From Cyanoderma ruficeps (taxonomy: Eukaryota > Chordata > Aves > Passeriformes > Timaliidae), in assembly GCA_008694505.1 (NCBI GenBank), contig VZDJ01007747.1:40127202-40191201 (forward strand): 64,000 nucleotides of DNA. Direction: 5' to 3'. A program made the position numbers and the translations under genes. The notes beneath the pieces were generated by a model that was not told the origin of the DNA, did no database searches, and saw only the letters and a list, made by a program, of their open reading frames with translations. Shown piece by piece: positions 21,757 through 33,573 of this stretch; within the stretch, counting starts at the first letter, position 1; every line of letters starts with the position of its first letter.

Positions 21757-24700
21757 AAAGTTGTTTTTCTCTTGGTCATACAAGTGAGTGGGAGAACTTG
21801 TTTTGCAACAGGTTCCTCTCTGGCTTGAAGTACACAGTTCAAAACCCACTCACTAGCTGCTTAGGCAGCTAAAGAAAATTCTCTTTGAGGATTCTATTTG
21901 CATGGTGGGTTTTAATGTGCGATCATCTTTCCCTTTTGAAAACTTATATTAAAAACTTGAACATAATTTCTTTCCTTGCCAATGTCAATGCAAAAGGAGG
22001 AAGAATATTGTCATTTGGGTTGCTAATGTGCTATTCTGGGTTGTCATAGCAATAAAATATTATTATTATGTTTGATTTCTATTTAGGACTTTTCTTTAAG
22101 CTTGAGATTTAAACTGAGCTAACAAATTTTCTCAAGCAATTTGGTGTCATACTTTGAATAAGAAGATGCTTAAATGGAAAAGAACAGCCAGTTCAGGTGC
22201 TCTTTCTCCTTTCTGATAATTTTACATATCCCCTTGACTCTACTGTCCTTAATAGAGACATCCTGAAGCTGGTTCAGCTAATCAATACATTTATGCAACA
22301 GTCAGGAGCTGCCATATGGCAACATTCTCCTCTGAGCCTGTTCCCGACTCCTGGCTGGGTCTATTTCTGGATTTACTGAGAATCCTCTGAGAATAACAGC
22401 TGGGTGTAAAATGATAGCCTGAGGGTGCTGTCCAACACACACTTCAGATTTTGGATTATTTATATATTTAGGCAGATAGTGATAAAGTGGAACTCTCTGC
22501 CTTATGGTTTCTGATTCTAGAAAGCGAGGTTTGATGTCTTTTCTTTGTTGTTTTTTTTGGGTTTTTTTTTACAGGCCCACCAAATGCTCTGACTGAGGCA
22601 GTGGGGCAGCCTCCTGGAAGAACTTGTTCTTGGTATAGGCACATCTACAAAATTAACCTGCTGAAACGTGGAACTGTGGGCTTTGGGTGCTTGTCTTTGC
22701 TGCTGAGCATATTTTAAATACTGAGACTGCTGAAGATTGAGCTTTTTTGATTTATCCACGGGGAATTCCTGGAGAAGATGATGAAGTGTCTCCCTGACCT
22801 CAATGACCCATGCTTGGGCTCCTCAGGACTACTATTGCTCTACTATACTGGCTCCCTTGGTGATTTCTGCACATGCACAGAGCAGCAAAGTACAAACTAA
22901 TTCTTTCTGTGTTTCGATGCAGCTGAAAACCACTTATTTCCAGACCTTCTTAGAGCTGCTTGTGTCATTTTCCTTCAGCACATGCTGTTCAAGACTGTGG
23001 CCAGAGGAAGTTGGTTGCAGATTTTGCCCCTCATTCTATGTTATGTCAGCATTCCATGGAAAGTTCCATCTGCAGCTCGCTCCAGATGCCGCTCAGCCCA
23101 GGGGGTTTGTTCCCAGCCTGTGTGCAGTTCTCCAATCTCAGTGTTGAATGTCCACAGCACATATGAACCAACAATCCCAAATGTTTGTCTTTGGTCTGGG
23201 AAAGCATCGTCAGAGTGGGAGGAATTACTTGCAGTTTACTCTGCAAAAAGCTTCAAACAATCCCAAATTATTCACCTTTCGAAATCTTTTTAAAAGTCCC
23301 TACACCTGAGACCAGGTTTTTTCAACTGGATGGGCAGTATGGCGTGAAGTAATGAGAAAGAAGGGGAAGCAGGTTTTGCAAATAGCAGAGCAGATTAGTC
23401 CACATGAGGGTCCCCACAAGTTACCTGGTGCTCAGTGGCTGAATTGCTCACAGCCCTTCTGTGAGGATGCAAACAGCTCCAGGGTACTTCTGATGGGCTG
23501 GTGCTGGTGGCTCTGGATTTCTGCCCCCTGAGGAATGTGTGCCTGGCACAGTGACCATCACTTGATGTGCTTCATTTCAGTCATGCACAAGCCCCATTTC
23601 AGCCCAGGATCTTCTCACGTTTCTAATTGCTTTCAAGACTGAAGCTGTAGGCACCACCCATGAATGATTCACATTTCTAGAGGCAATTGTTCCCATAAAA
23701 GAATGAGTTATATTTTGTACATTGGAGTGAATGACCCTATGGAGAGTAAAATATTTTCCTAGCCAGCTTATTTCTATGCTGGAAAACACTACCCTAAGAC
23801 TAACTTATTCAAGGATTTGCAGCTACAACTTCCAACTGATTTTAAAAGATGGATTTTCCAGGCAGACAGAGGCCAAAGGACATTTTTGTCTAACTGTTCA
23901 CTGCTAACAGGCAGATGTGCATGGACTGACTAGAAAACAGCCTATGGTATGTCTTGATACGGTCTCATGGTCAGTTTTGTGGTCTACCATTAGTGGAAAT
24001 AAATACCTGATGTTCAATAACATCTACTGACACTTCCCTTTCTTAGTGCAGAAGGTAAAAAGGAGCTGTGAGAGGAGCTGTTAAACAGCTCGTTGCAGAC
24101 TGTGAAGATTTGTGCTGGAAAGTGTCTTGATGTTTATAAGGCACATTCAATCACCACGGGTGGTGTAGGGGTGATGGATATTTTAGTGCTGATGCTGAGA
24201 AATTGCAGGAATTATTTCAGTGTGGTCATGGCGTAACGGGAGGTGTTGGTCTCTCCAGAGGCTAAGCAGTGCAGGTAGGAGTTCATGGGCATATTCCTGA
24301 TATTATTCATAGAACAGAGACTTGGGGTTTGAGATGGATGTTTTATTTTAGCTCTCTGTCCCCACCACATTCTGGTATCTAATTCCAATTTTGACTTGGA
24401 TGTTATCTCCTGTCCCTGCACATAATGTAGCCTTTTGGGAGTGCAGGTCAGGGCCAGACTGAGCACCTGGATCATATTGTTCTCACCATTCCCAGAGGAT
24501 GTTACAACCACTACCTTTTCACCTGCATGACCCAAAAATTAATCTTCCTACACATGTAAATAATCCAACAAAATAAAAACAATGCAGTTGATTCAGATCC
24601 CATAGATGGATTGGTCATAAGATCATCTCCATTCCTAACTTTCAGGCAATGATGGAGCCCAGCACTTGACCATCTTCCCTCAAAGAAGACAAAATTATCC

Positions 24701-25091
24701 CATGGAATTATCCATCTTCAAGGTGATTTCTGAATAGCGATTTCTTGCTGCCCTGCTTCTCCTTCTGGTTGATTCTGCTACAGTGGCAAAAGAACACAAT
24801 CAATGAAAAATGTAATTTAATTTTTTTTTTAAGATTGTAGGTGATCTCATATTAACCCAGAAAACATTCAACATCTTGAATGACCAATGCCTGCCCAAAC
24901 TTGGGATTAAATAGGCACCTTCTCTGTATGGGGAAAAGTGAGCCTGGGGAACAAAATCCAAGATCCACTCAAAGGTCCAGGCAGGAGCAAATGGAGAGGA
25001 GACTGCAGACAGGGTTGTCACCAGCTGAGGATGGTGTTGATGTCCTGGGGCTGAGCTGGAATGGGGTCCTGGGACATGGGCAAGAGTGTGT
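21757..25091. other. unique non-coding sequence with small structured sites
   Basis: There is no gene or repeat family. At 21990-22160 an AT-rich patch with GCTAATGTGC, GCAATAAAATATTATTATTA and AAGCTTGAGATTTAAAC resembles other candidate non-coding elements. A 17-base palindrome GAGCTGTT-A-AACAGCTC lies at 24075-24091. T-rich runs occur at 22548-22572. Open frames of 100-114 codons (22803-23147, 24212-24535) have no domain. Confidence 0.5.
24075..24091. repeat. 17-bp palindrome
   Basis: GAGCTGTT and its reverse complement AACAGCTC flank a single A. It is preceded by a partial direct copy, AGGAGCTGTG, at 24061. It may be a dimeric factor site or chance. Confidence 0.7.
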
Positions 25092-25120
25092 GGGGGGGTT
25101 TCAGGGGAAGCTGGGCAGGG
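25092..25120 (+). other. G-quadruplex motif, plus strand
   Basis: Four G tracts of at least three (25092-25098, 25104-25107, 25113-25115, 25118-25120) are separated by loops TTTCA, AAGCT and CA. This satisfies the canonical G3+N1-7 pattern. Further G runs just upstream (25063, 25071, 25078) could join alternative folds. Confidence 0.7.
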
Positions 25121-27121
25121 ACATTAACACCTACTTATGCCCTGGGGACCTTGACACTGCCTTCTATTTTCTTTACATTTCATAAATTAACTTCAGAAGA
25201 CCAAAAGATAGGGAGCAGCACCTTGGGAAGGTAAGCAGGAATGTGCATTCAGAGGTGTCAGCTTGTTAAAAACTCTGAGCTTAGCAGTCCTTAAGGGGAG
25301 GGGGAACCAAGGACGAGAAATCATTGAACCAAGCCAGTGTTCAAGGAGCTTTCTGCCATGCATAGCAGTTTATGGGCCTCAAGCAGCCTTGAAGAAAGTC
25401 ACCTGTAAATTTTGTAATTGATTTCACTGAGCATAAGTTTAAGGCTGTATGTTTAGAGACTCTGTTAGGAAAGAGATTTTGCAATTCCCTTTGAAAACAG
25501 CACTTTGGTGTGATGAGGACTTTCATCATGGCTGGATGTTTATTCAGAACAAGAACAACAGTTACACACTAGATGAGTATGACTGACCACATAAGAGGGT
25601 CTGTCTCTGGCTGTTCCATGGCTAAAATCCAAATATAGCTTCATCCCATGTGTTTGCCCATATAAATACAGACACCTTGCTAGGATGTGTGAGTTAGGAA
25701 TGAATTTGCCATGGGCTCTTTTCATAATAAATGGAGGTAGAGACAAATCTATGACTCAGATCTTGGTGAGCTGAACTAATACCTGGAGGGAGAAGAAAGC
25801 TTTGCTTTGCTCAGACTACTGCTTTTTATGGGCACAGACAGGCTGACATCTATGTTATTTCCTACACCTAAACCAAGGTCAGATAAATCCAGGCTAGAGA
25901 GCTGGTTCTTTTTGCCTTCTTCCCTCACCTATTAAATTATACATATTATGATCCTCTCCATGCACCCAGTCTATCCAGGGAGGGGAGGTTTGATTATACA
26001 CAAATACCAATCCTGCCCTCCTGTTCTGCCCATGGCACCAGCATGTGGCACCTATGGTTTGAAGTTAATTTTCTCCCTCTAAATGGAATCCCAAGTCCAG
26101 ATTTCTCTAGCATGGATGTTGAGGAAAGTGTGTCTTAAATGTCTGTAAAAATGGCACAGGACATTTACTGGGGCCTCCACTTGCAAAGAGACACACGCCT
26201 TGGAAATATTAACTGGGTATATTAAGAGACATCATGTGACAAAGACTATTTAAAGCTGGTTTAACTCCCCATTTGTGCATATTAATTCTTAGTAAACCAA
26301 GCAAAAGGTGACCTTAGAGCCAGGAGGATCAACACAGCACTAATTTCTTTTCTGTTTGCTCATTCAGAGCACATTTCCAAGGAAATCCTTAGGGCCCAAC
26401 TATTTTATTGCCTAGAGGGCTTTAATTTGGAGATGGTTAAGGGCCTTCCAGGCCACAAAGCAACTGGATCTCCTGATGTGACTGCATTAATAGCACTGAT
26501 GGGAGAACACTAATCCGAGAGAAATGTGAGCTGTGGGTGGGAGACACAAGCCAGAGCTCTATAGTTGGTACAAGTGTAGGTGTCCAGCCTAGACAAAAAT
26601 GTAGAAGTGTGCCTGTGCTGCCTTTGGATATAGGGCCCTCATGGGGAGTCCTAAGTGAAAGCTTTGCTCAGAGTTTAACTCTGCACTTTGATAATAACGA
26701 GACAAAATATCCTTCTCCTGAAAAAGTGTGTTCTGTTTTCTGACAGTTAATGCAGTGAAACAAGTTTCCCAATTGGCAGCAAAGTGAGATACAGTGATTT
26801 CCGAAGTGTTTGGGCAGTTTGAAGGGCTTGGCAGACAGTGGAAACTTTTTCAAGAGCTGGAGGCCAGAACATTGTTTGGCTGTGTAAAAGTTTTCCCCTG
26901 GATCCCCACGTGCCCCCAAAACTGACCTCGTGCCCAGGGAGGCTGGTGGAGGTCTGGCCCATGTCCTCTTGGGGAAAAATAGCAGCCAGAAGTGGAAAAA
27001 CACCTGTATTGAGCCCAGACAGACAGAGCTGCCAGTCTGAATGAGTCCAGTTAGGAATTAAAAGCCCCAGCTGACATCCTGTGGTGCCAGTAATATTTGT
27101 TTTAGTCAAATTTGTCATATG
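25121..27121. other. unique non-coding sequence
   Basis: Nothing recognisable beyond chance open frames, the longest 135 codons at 26747-27154 on the minus strand, without a domain. Confidence 0.55.
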
Positions 27122-27274
27122 AACTGCATTAGCTCTACTAATTTTCATCAGCATGCTGTGTGGGTACTTACTTTGCTATGCATTTCTGTGAATGAAAAAA
27201 CTGCATTGGGTCCTCCAATTTCCATCAGTGCACTGTCTGGGTACTCACTTTGATGCACACTGCTGTGAATGAAA
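27122..27274 (+). repeat. diverged 77-bp tandem duplication
   Basis: AACTGCATT begins at 27122 and 27199. Both units continue through an ATCAG-containing segment, GTGTGGGTACT or GTCTGGGTACT, ACTTTG, and CTGTGAATGAAA. The copies differ at roughly a fifth to a quarter of positions, so this duplication is much older than the one at 21297. Confidence 0.85.
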
Positions 27275-28024
27275 TCTCAGCAGAACTCCAGTTCCAGCAT
27301 TCCTGAGTATTGGCACTGCATATAACTTGTATCTGAATTTAGTCCCAGCCCAGACCTGGCATGTCACCTTTGCCTTGAACAAAAATACAGATCCAAGCAC
27401 TTTCTGTTCTTACAGTGTTGGATTTCTTGACCCAGGTTTCTCAGCTCAAGGGTTTATTTTTTCTTTTACTTTTCTTGCCTTCTATTTTTCTTCTCTTTCT
27501 GAGTTACATGAGATTAATTTCTCATTTATTAAGTTACAGATGAGAAGCAAAGGGAGCCTCTGCTGATCAGTTACATGCCCTCCTTATTATGTACTTGGTA
27601 TTCAAACTTTTTAGTCCAACTTTGCCATAGGTTGCATGGTACTTTTCAGAAAAGTAAATTAATCAAGTCACATGGCCAAAAACTTCCTAATACATTCGCT
27701 AGCAAACATTCTCCCATTGTTATGACTGTGCAGGTAATGGTGATATTGCCGTTTGTTATTGGTTGTTAGAAATCAGCACTGGTATCACAAAGAGTGTTAC
27801 TGTGAACCTGGTAGTCTGTGACATTGAAGGCAGCCTGTCTGATCTTCAGCACTAATGGGCAGTTTAGGTTATCTCTGTGGTGTGTAGTTGGAAAGTGAGT
27901 AATTATATAATCATAGCCAACCCAGCTTTGGTCAGAGTTGCATCTTGCACTACAGACAAAACCCTGCTTGCAAGTGGAGGATGTGACCAAATAGCCACTG
28001 AGAAACACTGAGAACAAGAACGGA
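27275..28024. other. unique non-coding sequence
   Basis: No repeats or genes are seen. 27600-27770 contains AAGTAAATTAATCAAGTCAC and GCAGGTAATGGTGATATTG and could be regulatory, but the signal is weak. Confidence 0.5.
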
Positions 28025-28227
28025 CTTTCAAACTAAAAGAGGGTGAATTCAGATTACATTTAAGGAAGAAGTTTTTTGTAATCAGGGCAATGAAACACAG
28101 GAACAGTTTTGCCAGAGAGGTGGTAGATAGCCCCTGCCTGCTGGAGATGTCCCTAGTCCAACCCTCCTTGCAGGACTAGATGACCTTTAAATGTTCCTTG
28201 CAACTCCAGTTATTCTATGATTCAATG
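28025..28227 (+). mobile_element. CR1 LINE 3' end, sense
   Basis: TTCAAACTAAAAGAGGGTGA, TTTAAGGAAGAAGTTTTTTG, GAAACACAGGAACAGTTTTG, AGAGAGGTGGTAGATAGCCC, GGACTAGATGACCTTTAAAT and GTTATTCTATGATTC match the last 200 or so bases of CR1. A deletion brings the TTTCCTGGAGATGTCC segment close to the 3' tail. No coding capacity remains. Confidence 0.93.
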
Positions 28228-31029
28228 AAAATCTAGGGGCCAAAATGAGTCTCAGTGGCCTGTATTTCACTAGTAAAGAGTTTTCTGGGAACCCCCTGCC
28301 ACTGTTCTCTTAGAGAGCCACTAGGATTTTGGTGTGCTTTGCCACTGTGTGGTTGCTGGAAAGGGTGTGGATGGTGTGGCATGCAGATGTGAGACCATTT
28401 TTATTTGTCAATCTAAGGGGTCACATCACCTGAATCAGCAGTTTGCTCAAAGTCAACCAATTAGAAGCCAATGCAGCTGCACAGATTTCTAGCTGAAGAT
28501 GTGGCAAGTTGTTTCTTCTGCCATCTGGAAGAAAATGCAAATTATCTTATGCTCATTCTGGGCTTCCCAGCGTGGATGCTGTTGCAAACCTCACTGCTCC
28601 CTTCAGTTCAGCTGGAATTTCTGTTCCGTGGTGCACAGTGCACTCCAGGAGTATCTGCTGCCTGAGCCAATGTGAGTAATCCAGTGCTGGTGTAGGATCC
28701 TTGGGGAGATTCAGAGTAGATTACAACTAGAAAATGTGAAAAAATTGTATCACTAAATAGCACAGCCTTTATTTGGTAATTTATTAGTAGACAAAGTGCC
28801 TCAAAGAAAGAAGATCAGCCTATGTGTGTACGCGTATAGGCACCTCTTTCTCTCCTATTGTACATATGTGCAGTTATTTTAGTCACAAAAGCCATGTATA
28901 CAGATAAATTTATCCTCCTATGAGTCTGTTTTGCTCCCTGAGCAGACAGAAAGTCTCAGATTGTGAAGGACTGCGAAACATCTGCAACCTCATTTCCTCA
29001 GTGCTTTGCCAGGTGGCCTGGGGTAAAGAGACACAGTCCAGGGGCTGCTTTTGGTACCTAAGGAAAAGTTGGTCCCAGGCACCCTAAAAGCTGTGTAGAA
29101 GCAGGACATTTCCAGAACTACTTCCTCAGTAAGACTTTTTGGGACCTTGTAGTCTGACAGCATGGGTGCCCATGCTGTCAGTTTTCCCAGAGGAGAACCC
29201 TCCACCAGGGAGTGAAACATCAACCGTGGTCTAAAGGAGCACAATGGTACGGCTAATGTAACACAGTGACTGGAATCTTTACAGAAAGCAAGGACTATGC
29301 AGAACATATTTGTTGGTGTACTGGTCCCCCTGTTACGGGCTATGACATTTTGCAAGGAGTTTAAAAAGTATTTGAAATGGGCATTGATAATTAAACTAAA
29401 ATAACGAGGAAAAGTATGTTAAAAATCCTTAGGTTTTGTTCATGCTCAGCCAATCAGTCTTTACAATCAGATCACAGAGTGGGGAAATGTGTTTTCAATA
29501 TCCAACAGAATTGTTAATATATTTCTTTGACATTGCCTTGAGGACCAGGCTGAGGATTCCAGTTTCCACTGGGATCACTGAGAGTTATGGGAACACAGTA
29601 GTCAGTGCACTTTAAAGAGCATAAGAACCATCTCATGCTGACAGCTCCCCAAAAGCCTCTGTTAGTGGGGGATTATTGAACAGGAATGTTTCTGGAAGCA
29701 AGACATAGCAATAGGAACCATCTGAGTATTTGTCAGAATTGTTTTATGAATGAAACTGGAAAAAAAAATCACTGATAAAATTTGGGGAAAACTCTGAAGT
29801 TGGTAGTACAGCCAGGAATAAGAACTGTATGGTCAACTAGAAGCTTAAATGTCTTGATAAAATATATTGTAATGCAGCCAAATGCAGTACATACATGGGG
29901 GAAAAGAGAAAATAGTTCAGAATTATGCAGAGGTCTTTGTGGAAAAACTCATCAGACTGAATTCTGCTGTCATGGTTTATCCAAGGGGTTAGTAGGGGCC
30001 AGAAACACTTTAAGTATGGAGGTAATTTTACCCAAACAGTATAAAAACATACTCAGTTTTGGTGCCTATAATTGACAGAAATACTATTTCTGAATAGTAG
30101 AAATACTATTACAGTGATTTGAGGATGAAAGAAAATACCTCCACAGGCAAAACACCTAGGACATACAAAGTACTCTGTTCAGTGAGCCCAAAGCAAGTGA
30201 AGTGGTTGAATTGGTTACAACATCTACATTTCCACTCAGGAAGAAGCAACTAAAATCTAAAGTGTTCTCTCTGTTTATGGAGAACATTTTAGTGAGTGTC
30301 TAAGTGCTGAAGCCAGACCGTATCAAGCTGATGATGAAGTCTGAGTTTTAACAGAGAAGGCAATTAACCCTTGAAGAAAAGAATGGTAAGAGAAACAGTC
30401 ATTTCTCTATCTTGCAGTGTCTTCATATGAAGATTGGTGGCCTTTCTAGAAACAGAAAAGTACTCTAGTATTGCACAAATGAAAATCTTCATCCCAATAT
30501 CACATAACTGGGAGAAATGCAGTGTCCTGTGAGAAAAGTTATGCAAATTGATTCAAAAGCCCTTTTCTTTCCTCAAAACCCTGTGAGCAAAATTGCACAT
30601 TGGACTATTTCAGGTTGAGCTATTTAAACTCTCTGAATATTTTGTGCTAACAAGTTTTCCTGAATAGTGTCAACTAGACATGTGACAAAGGCTATGAAGG
30701 TATCCAAGGACACATCTACATCTTCAGGCACAAACAGATGTCTGTGAAATGTCGATTTGGCGTCTGGCTTTCCAGCACACACCAATTGTAATGGAACTGG
30801 AAACTCTGCATTTACCCACTGGATGGGTTGTAGGTATCCTGGTACCTCAAATCCCCAGGATAATCACTCACAATATCCAGTGTGAACTAATCAAGCCACT
30901 GCTGGAATCAAATGTAATTGGAGTGGCTCACTAATCAAGCTCTGGATTTCACAGGCCTTGAGAGTGGCCTTCATGAGGGCTGCAAGGAGACTGCAATGGA
31001 AGAATTAAAGTATATATTTTCCCTTTGCT
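28228..31029. other. unique non-coding sequence
   Basis: There is no gene or repeat family. It contains the inverted repeat at 29154-29181. Open frames of up to 121 codons (28990-29355, minus) lack a domain. Confidence 0.55.
29154..29181. repeat. 28-bp inverted repeat (hairpin), 13-bp perfect arms
   Basis: CTGACAGCATGGG (29154-29166) and CCCATGCTGTCAG (29169-29181) are exact reverse complements around the dinucleotide TG. This is the strongest GC-containing short palindrome I found. It is too short for a microRNA precursor, and it is not preceded or followed by a repeat family I know. Confidence 0.9.
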
Positions 31030-31130
31030 AAATGATTCTGTAATTCTACGGTTGGACTAGACAATCCTAAAGATTTTTTCCAATGTAAATGATTCTCTGA
31101 TTCTGTGATTTTCTATGATTCTCTGATTTC
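31030..31130 (+). mobile_element. CR1 LINE extreme 3' end, sense, with expanded octamer tail
   Basis: TTCTACGGTTGGACTAGACA, ATCCTAAAGATTTTTTCCAA and then ATGATTCTCTGATTCTGTGA followed by TTCTATGATTCTCTGATT give the CR1 3' end with about five degenerate ATTCTNTG units. Only about 100 bases remain, with internal changes. Confidence 0.88.
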
Positions 31131-33529
31131 CTGTGTCTGGTTCCTGAATGGATTCTTTCAGTTCAGTTTTTCATTTCAGTTTCAAAATAATTTGCATGTA
31201 GAGTTTTAAACACTGCATTTTACCAGCTTAAAAGAAGAAATTCTCCCTATTCCAAAGAGCTGCTTCTGTGTCATCAGTGTAGAGTTTGAACAACTTATTT
31301 TTTTAGATGCCTGGCTCGAGCCAAAGGTGACCTCTCACTGCTTTCAAGCAGGATCCATCTTCTGGCCAACTGGCCAGGCTGGGGTGGCCAGCAGAGCAGC
31401 ATGTGCTCCTCCTGGCTCAGCAGCAAGTAAGACAATCCTGGGACACTGCAGAAGGTGGGGGGACTCAGGAGGTCAGGGATGGGCAGTGGTGCCTGAGGTA
31501 TCCTGAGGGGAGAGACAGTGAGCACTCAGTCTGCAGGGAGAGGGGCTGGGAGTGAGATCAGGAACACGGGGCAGCTGCTGGTTTTGGGGTGGCACATCGG
31601 ACAGGGCAGACACAACCCCAATATCCTCTGTGCACCCAGCTCAGGCTGAGGCTGCAAGGCAATGCTTCAAATGAAGGCAGAGAGTATTTAGCACATTCCC
31701 AAGCCAAGGACCTCACTGTTGATCCTCCAATGTCTTTTCTACTCAGCCAAGTCAGCTTGTGCTTGGGAGAGATTTAATATCAAACATAGTGTGAAATTCA
31801 ATCTCTCCTGTTAGACGAGCTCTGACAATGGAGCTGCCATGTGCTTGGTGGGTCATGTCAACCTTAATTTACTGCCCCTGGGTGCTGTGGAAATGTCTCA
31901 AGACTGTCACACTCCCACACAGCTGAGCTCTTGGATTGTACACAGTGACCAGGCAGAAGGTAATCACAGGAATGCAGCCTTTTAGAGGGGGGAAAAATCA
32001 TGCAAAAGCAGCCACAGGCACACTCCAATATTACTAGATTTGCTTAAATTTACATGGACTGGTACATTACTGACAACACAGCAAGCCACCACATGATAAA
32101 AAAAATCAGGTTTAGTAAAAGAGGAATGCTTGGAACATTCAAGGAAAAGATTCAAGGAAAAGAGGAGAGAGGGAAGAAACATTATATTTAATTCACAATG
32201 TGGGGAGAAGGTGAGTGAAATAAATGTCAGATGACCCCTCCTCAAATGTCAAATGCACTTAGACTGCAAGGAGGTTAACTTCTTTTACCATATATAAAAC
32301 ACACACAAAACTTCAGTATTCTTTTTATTTTTAATAATAATAAAAAACAGGGATATAGTCAATAGCATCTTTCATTTGAGTCAGCTTCAGTATCTTTCTC
32401 CTGCCCTAACCCAGGCATTATTGCTGCTGTTTGGTTCAGGCTACTCTTCCTACAGCTTACAAAGTTACAGCACATATGAGGTTAATTCTGCAGTTTTAGT
32501 TCCATTTCCCACTGACCATTTTTTTCATGTATTTCAAACAGTGCAAGCAAAGAGACATTGTTTTGCTTGTAGGAACCAAGCATTAAGAAATCAGAACTGA
32601 AATGGCAGGGCTCCCTCATTAAAGATGAAATACAGATGCTGTATGGTGCAGTTTGTAGGCAGACTGTGCAAGCAGAACTCCCTGAGCCTGTGCAAGCTCC
32701 AGGGCCCAAGAGGATTTGCCTGTCCCCACACTGCCCCTCTCTGCAGTTCAGAGATACCTTGTTTTGTTCTCAGTTCTTTGGCATTGGATGAAAGTCCATG
32801 TACTGTTCTATATCAGATTAGTGGTCTGAATGGGAAGACAGATTTAAATAGTTTTAAGGCAGAGGAAATCTTTCTTTCTAAATAAATATCACAAAAGCCA
32901 AATAGTCACCAAAATACTGTTTGTGTAGGAAAGAGGCCAGTAAAATCATGCATAAAGGTGCTGAGCCACGCTGTAAGTTTATTGAGTTTCCTAACACAGA
33001 CCCCTCTGATGTAGCTTGTGGAGGCTTCTCCAGCAGCAGCCAGCAGGAATTCTCAAGCACTGTGAGCTTGGGTAACAAAACTATGTTTTTTGTGATGGAG
33101 TTCCAGATGGGTCTGCCAGAAATCCAGCCTTCATTCCCTTCTGTTAATAAAGATAGTGAGGTTTAGCTTCAAGAGGATCTGTCTGATACACTTCGAGGAT
33201 CCTTCTCACCCCTGGCCCAGGATTTAAATGCAAAATAAGTAGGTGGCTGCTCGGGCACGTGTCCTTTGTCCTCTCTCCCAGTAATACCCTAAACCCTCTG
33301 CTAAAGGAACTGTCCTATCACATAAATTTTGTGGTCCCTTTCTAGATATAAGCACAAGATCAGTGGAAGAGATTGTGGGTCTGAAAAGCAGCTGTGCCTA
33401 CGGCTCTCCAGTGGTGGGATACCTGAACTGCCTCAAGGTGAGCATGGAATTGAACCAAAGATTCCCACAATCTGTTTTCCCTGCTGTTTCTCAACTGAAA
33501 ACACAATGTTACTCCCTAGAAATGGCAGA
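31131..33529. other. unique non-coding sequence
   Basis: No gene or repeat family was seen. 31300-31620 is GC-richer. 32310-32350 is an AT-rich stretch with TTATTTTTAATAATAATAAA. Open frames of up to 103 codons lack domains. Confidence 0.55.
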
Positions 33530-33573
33530 GACAGGTCCTGTAAAGAGCAGAGGGACAGGTCCTGTAAAGAGCA
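33530..33573 (+). repeat. 24-bp tandem duplication, two copies
   Basis: GACAGGTCCTGTAAAGAGCA occurs exactly at 33530-33549 and 33554-33573, a 24-base period. The period is a multiple of three, so an open frame across it repeats its residues, but there is no sign that the region is coding. Confidence 0.93.
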
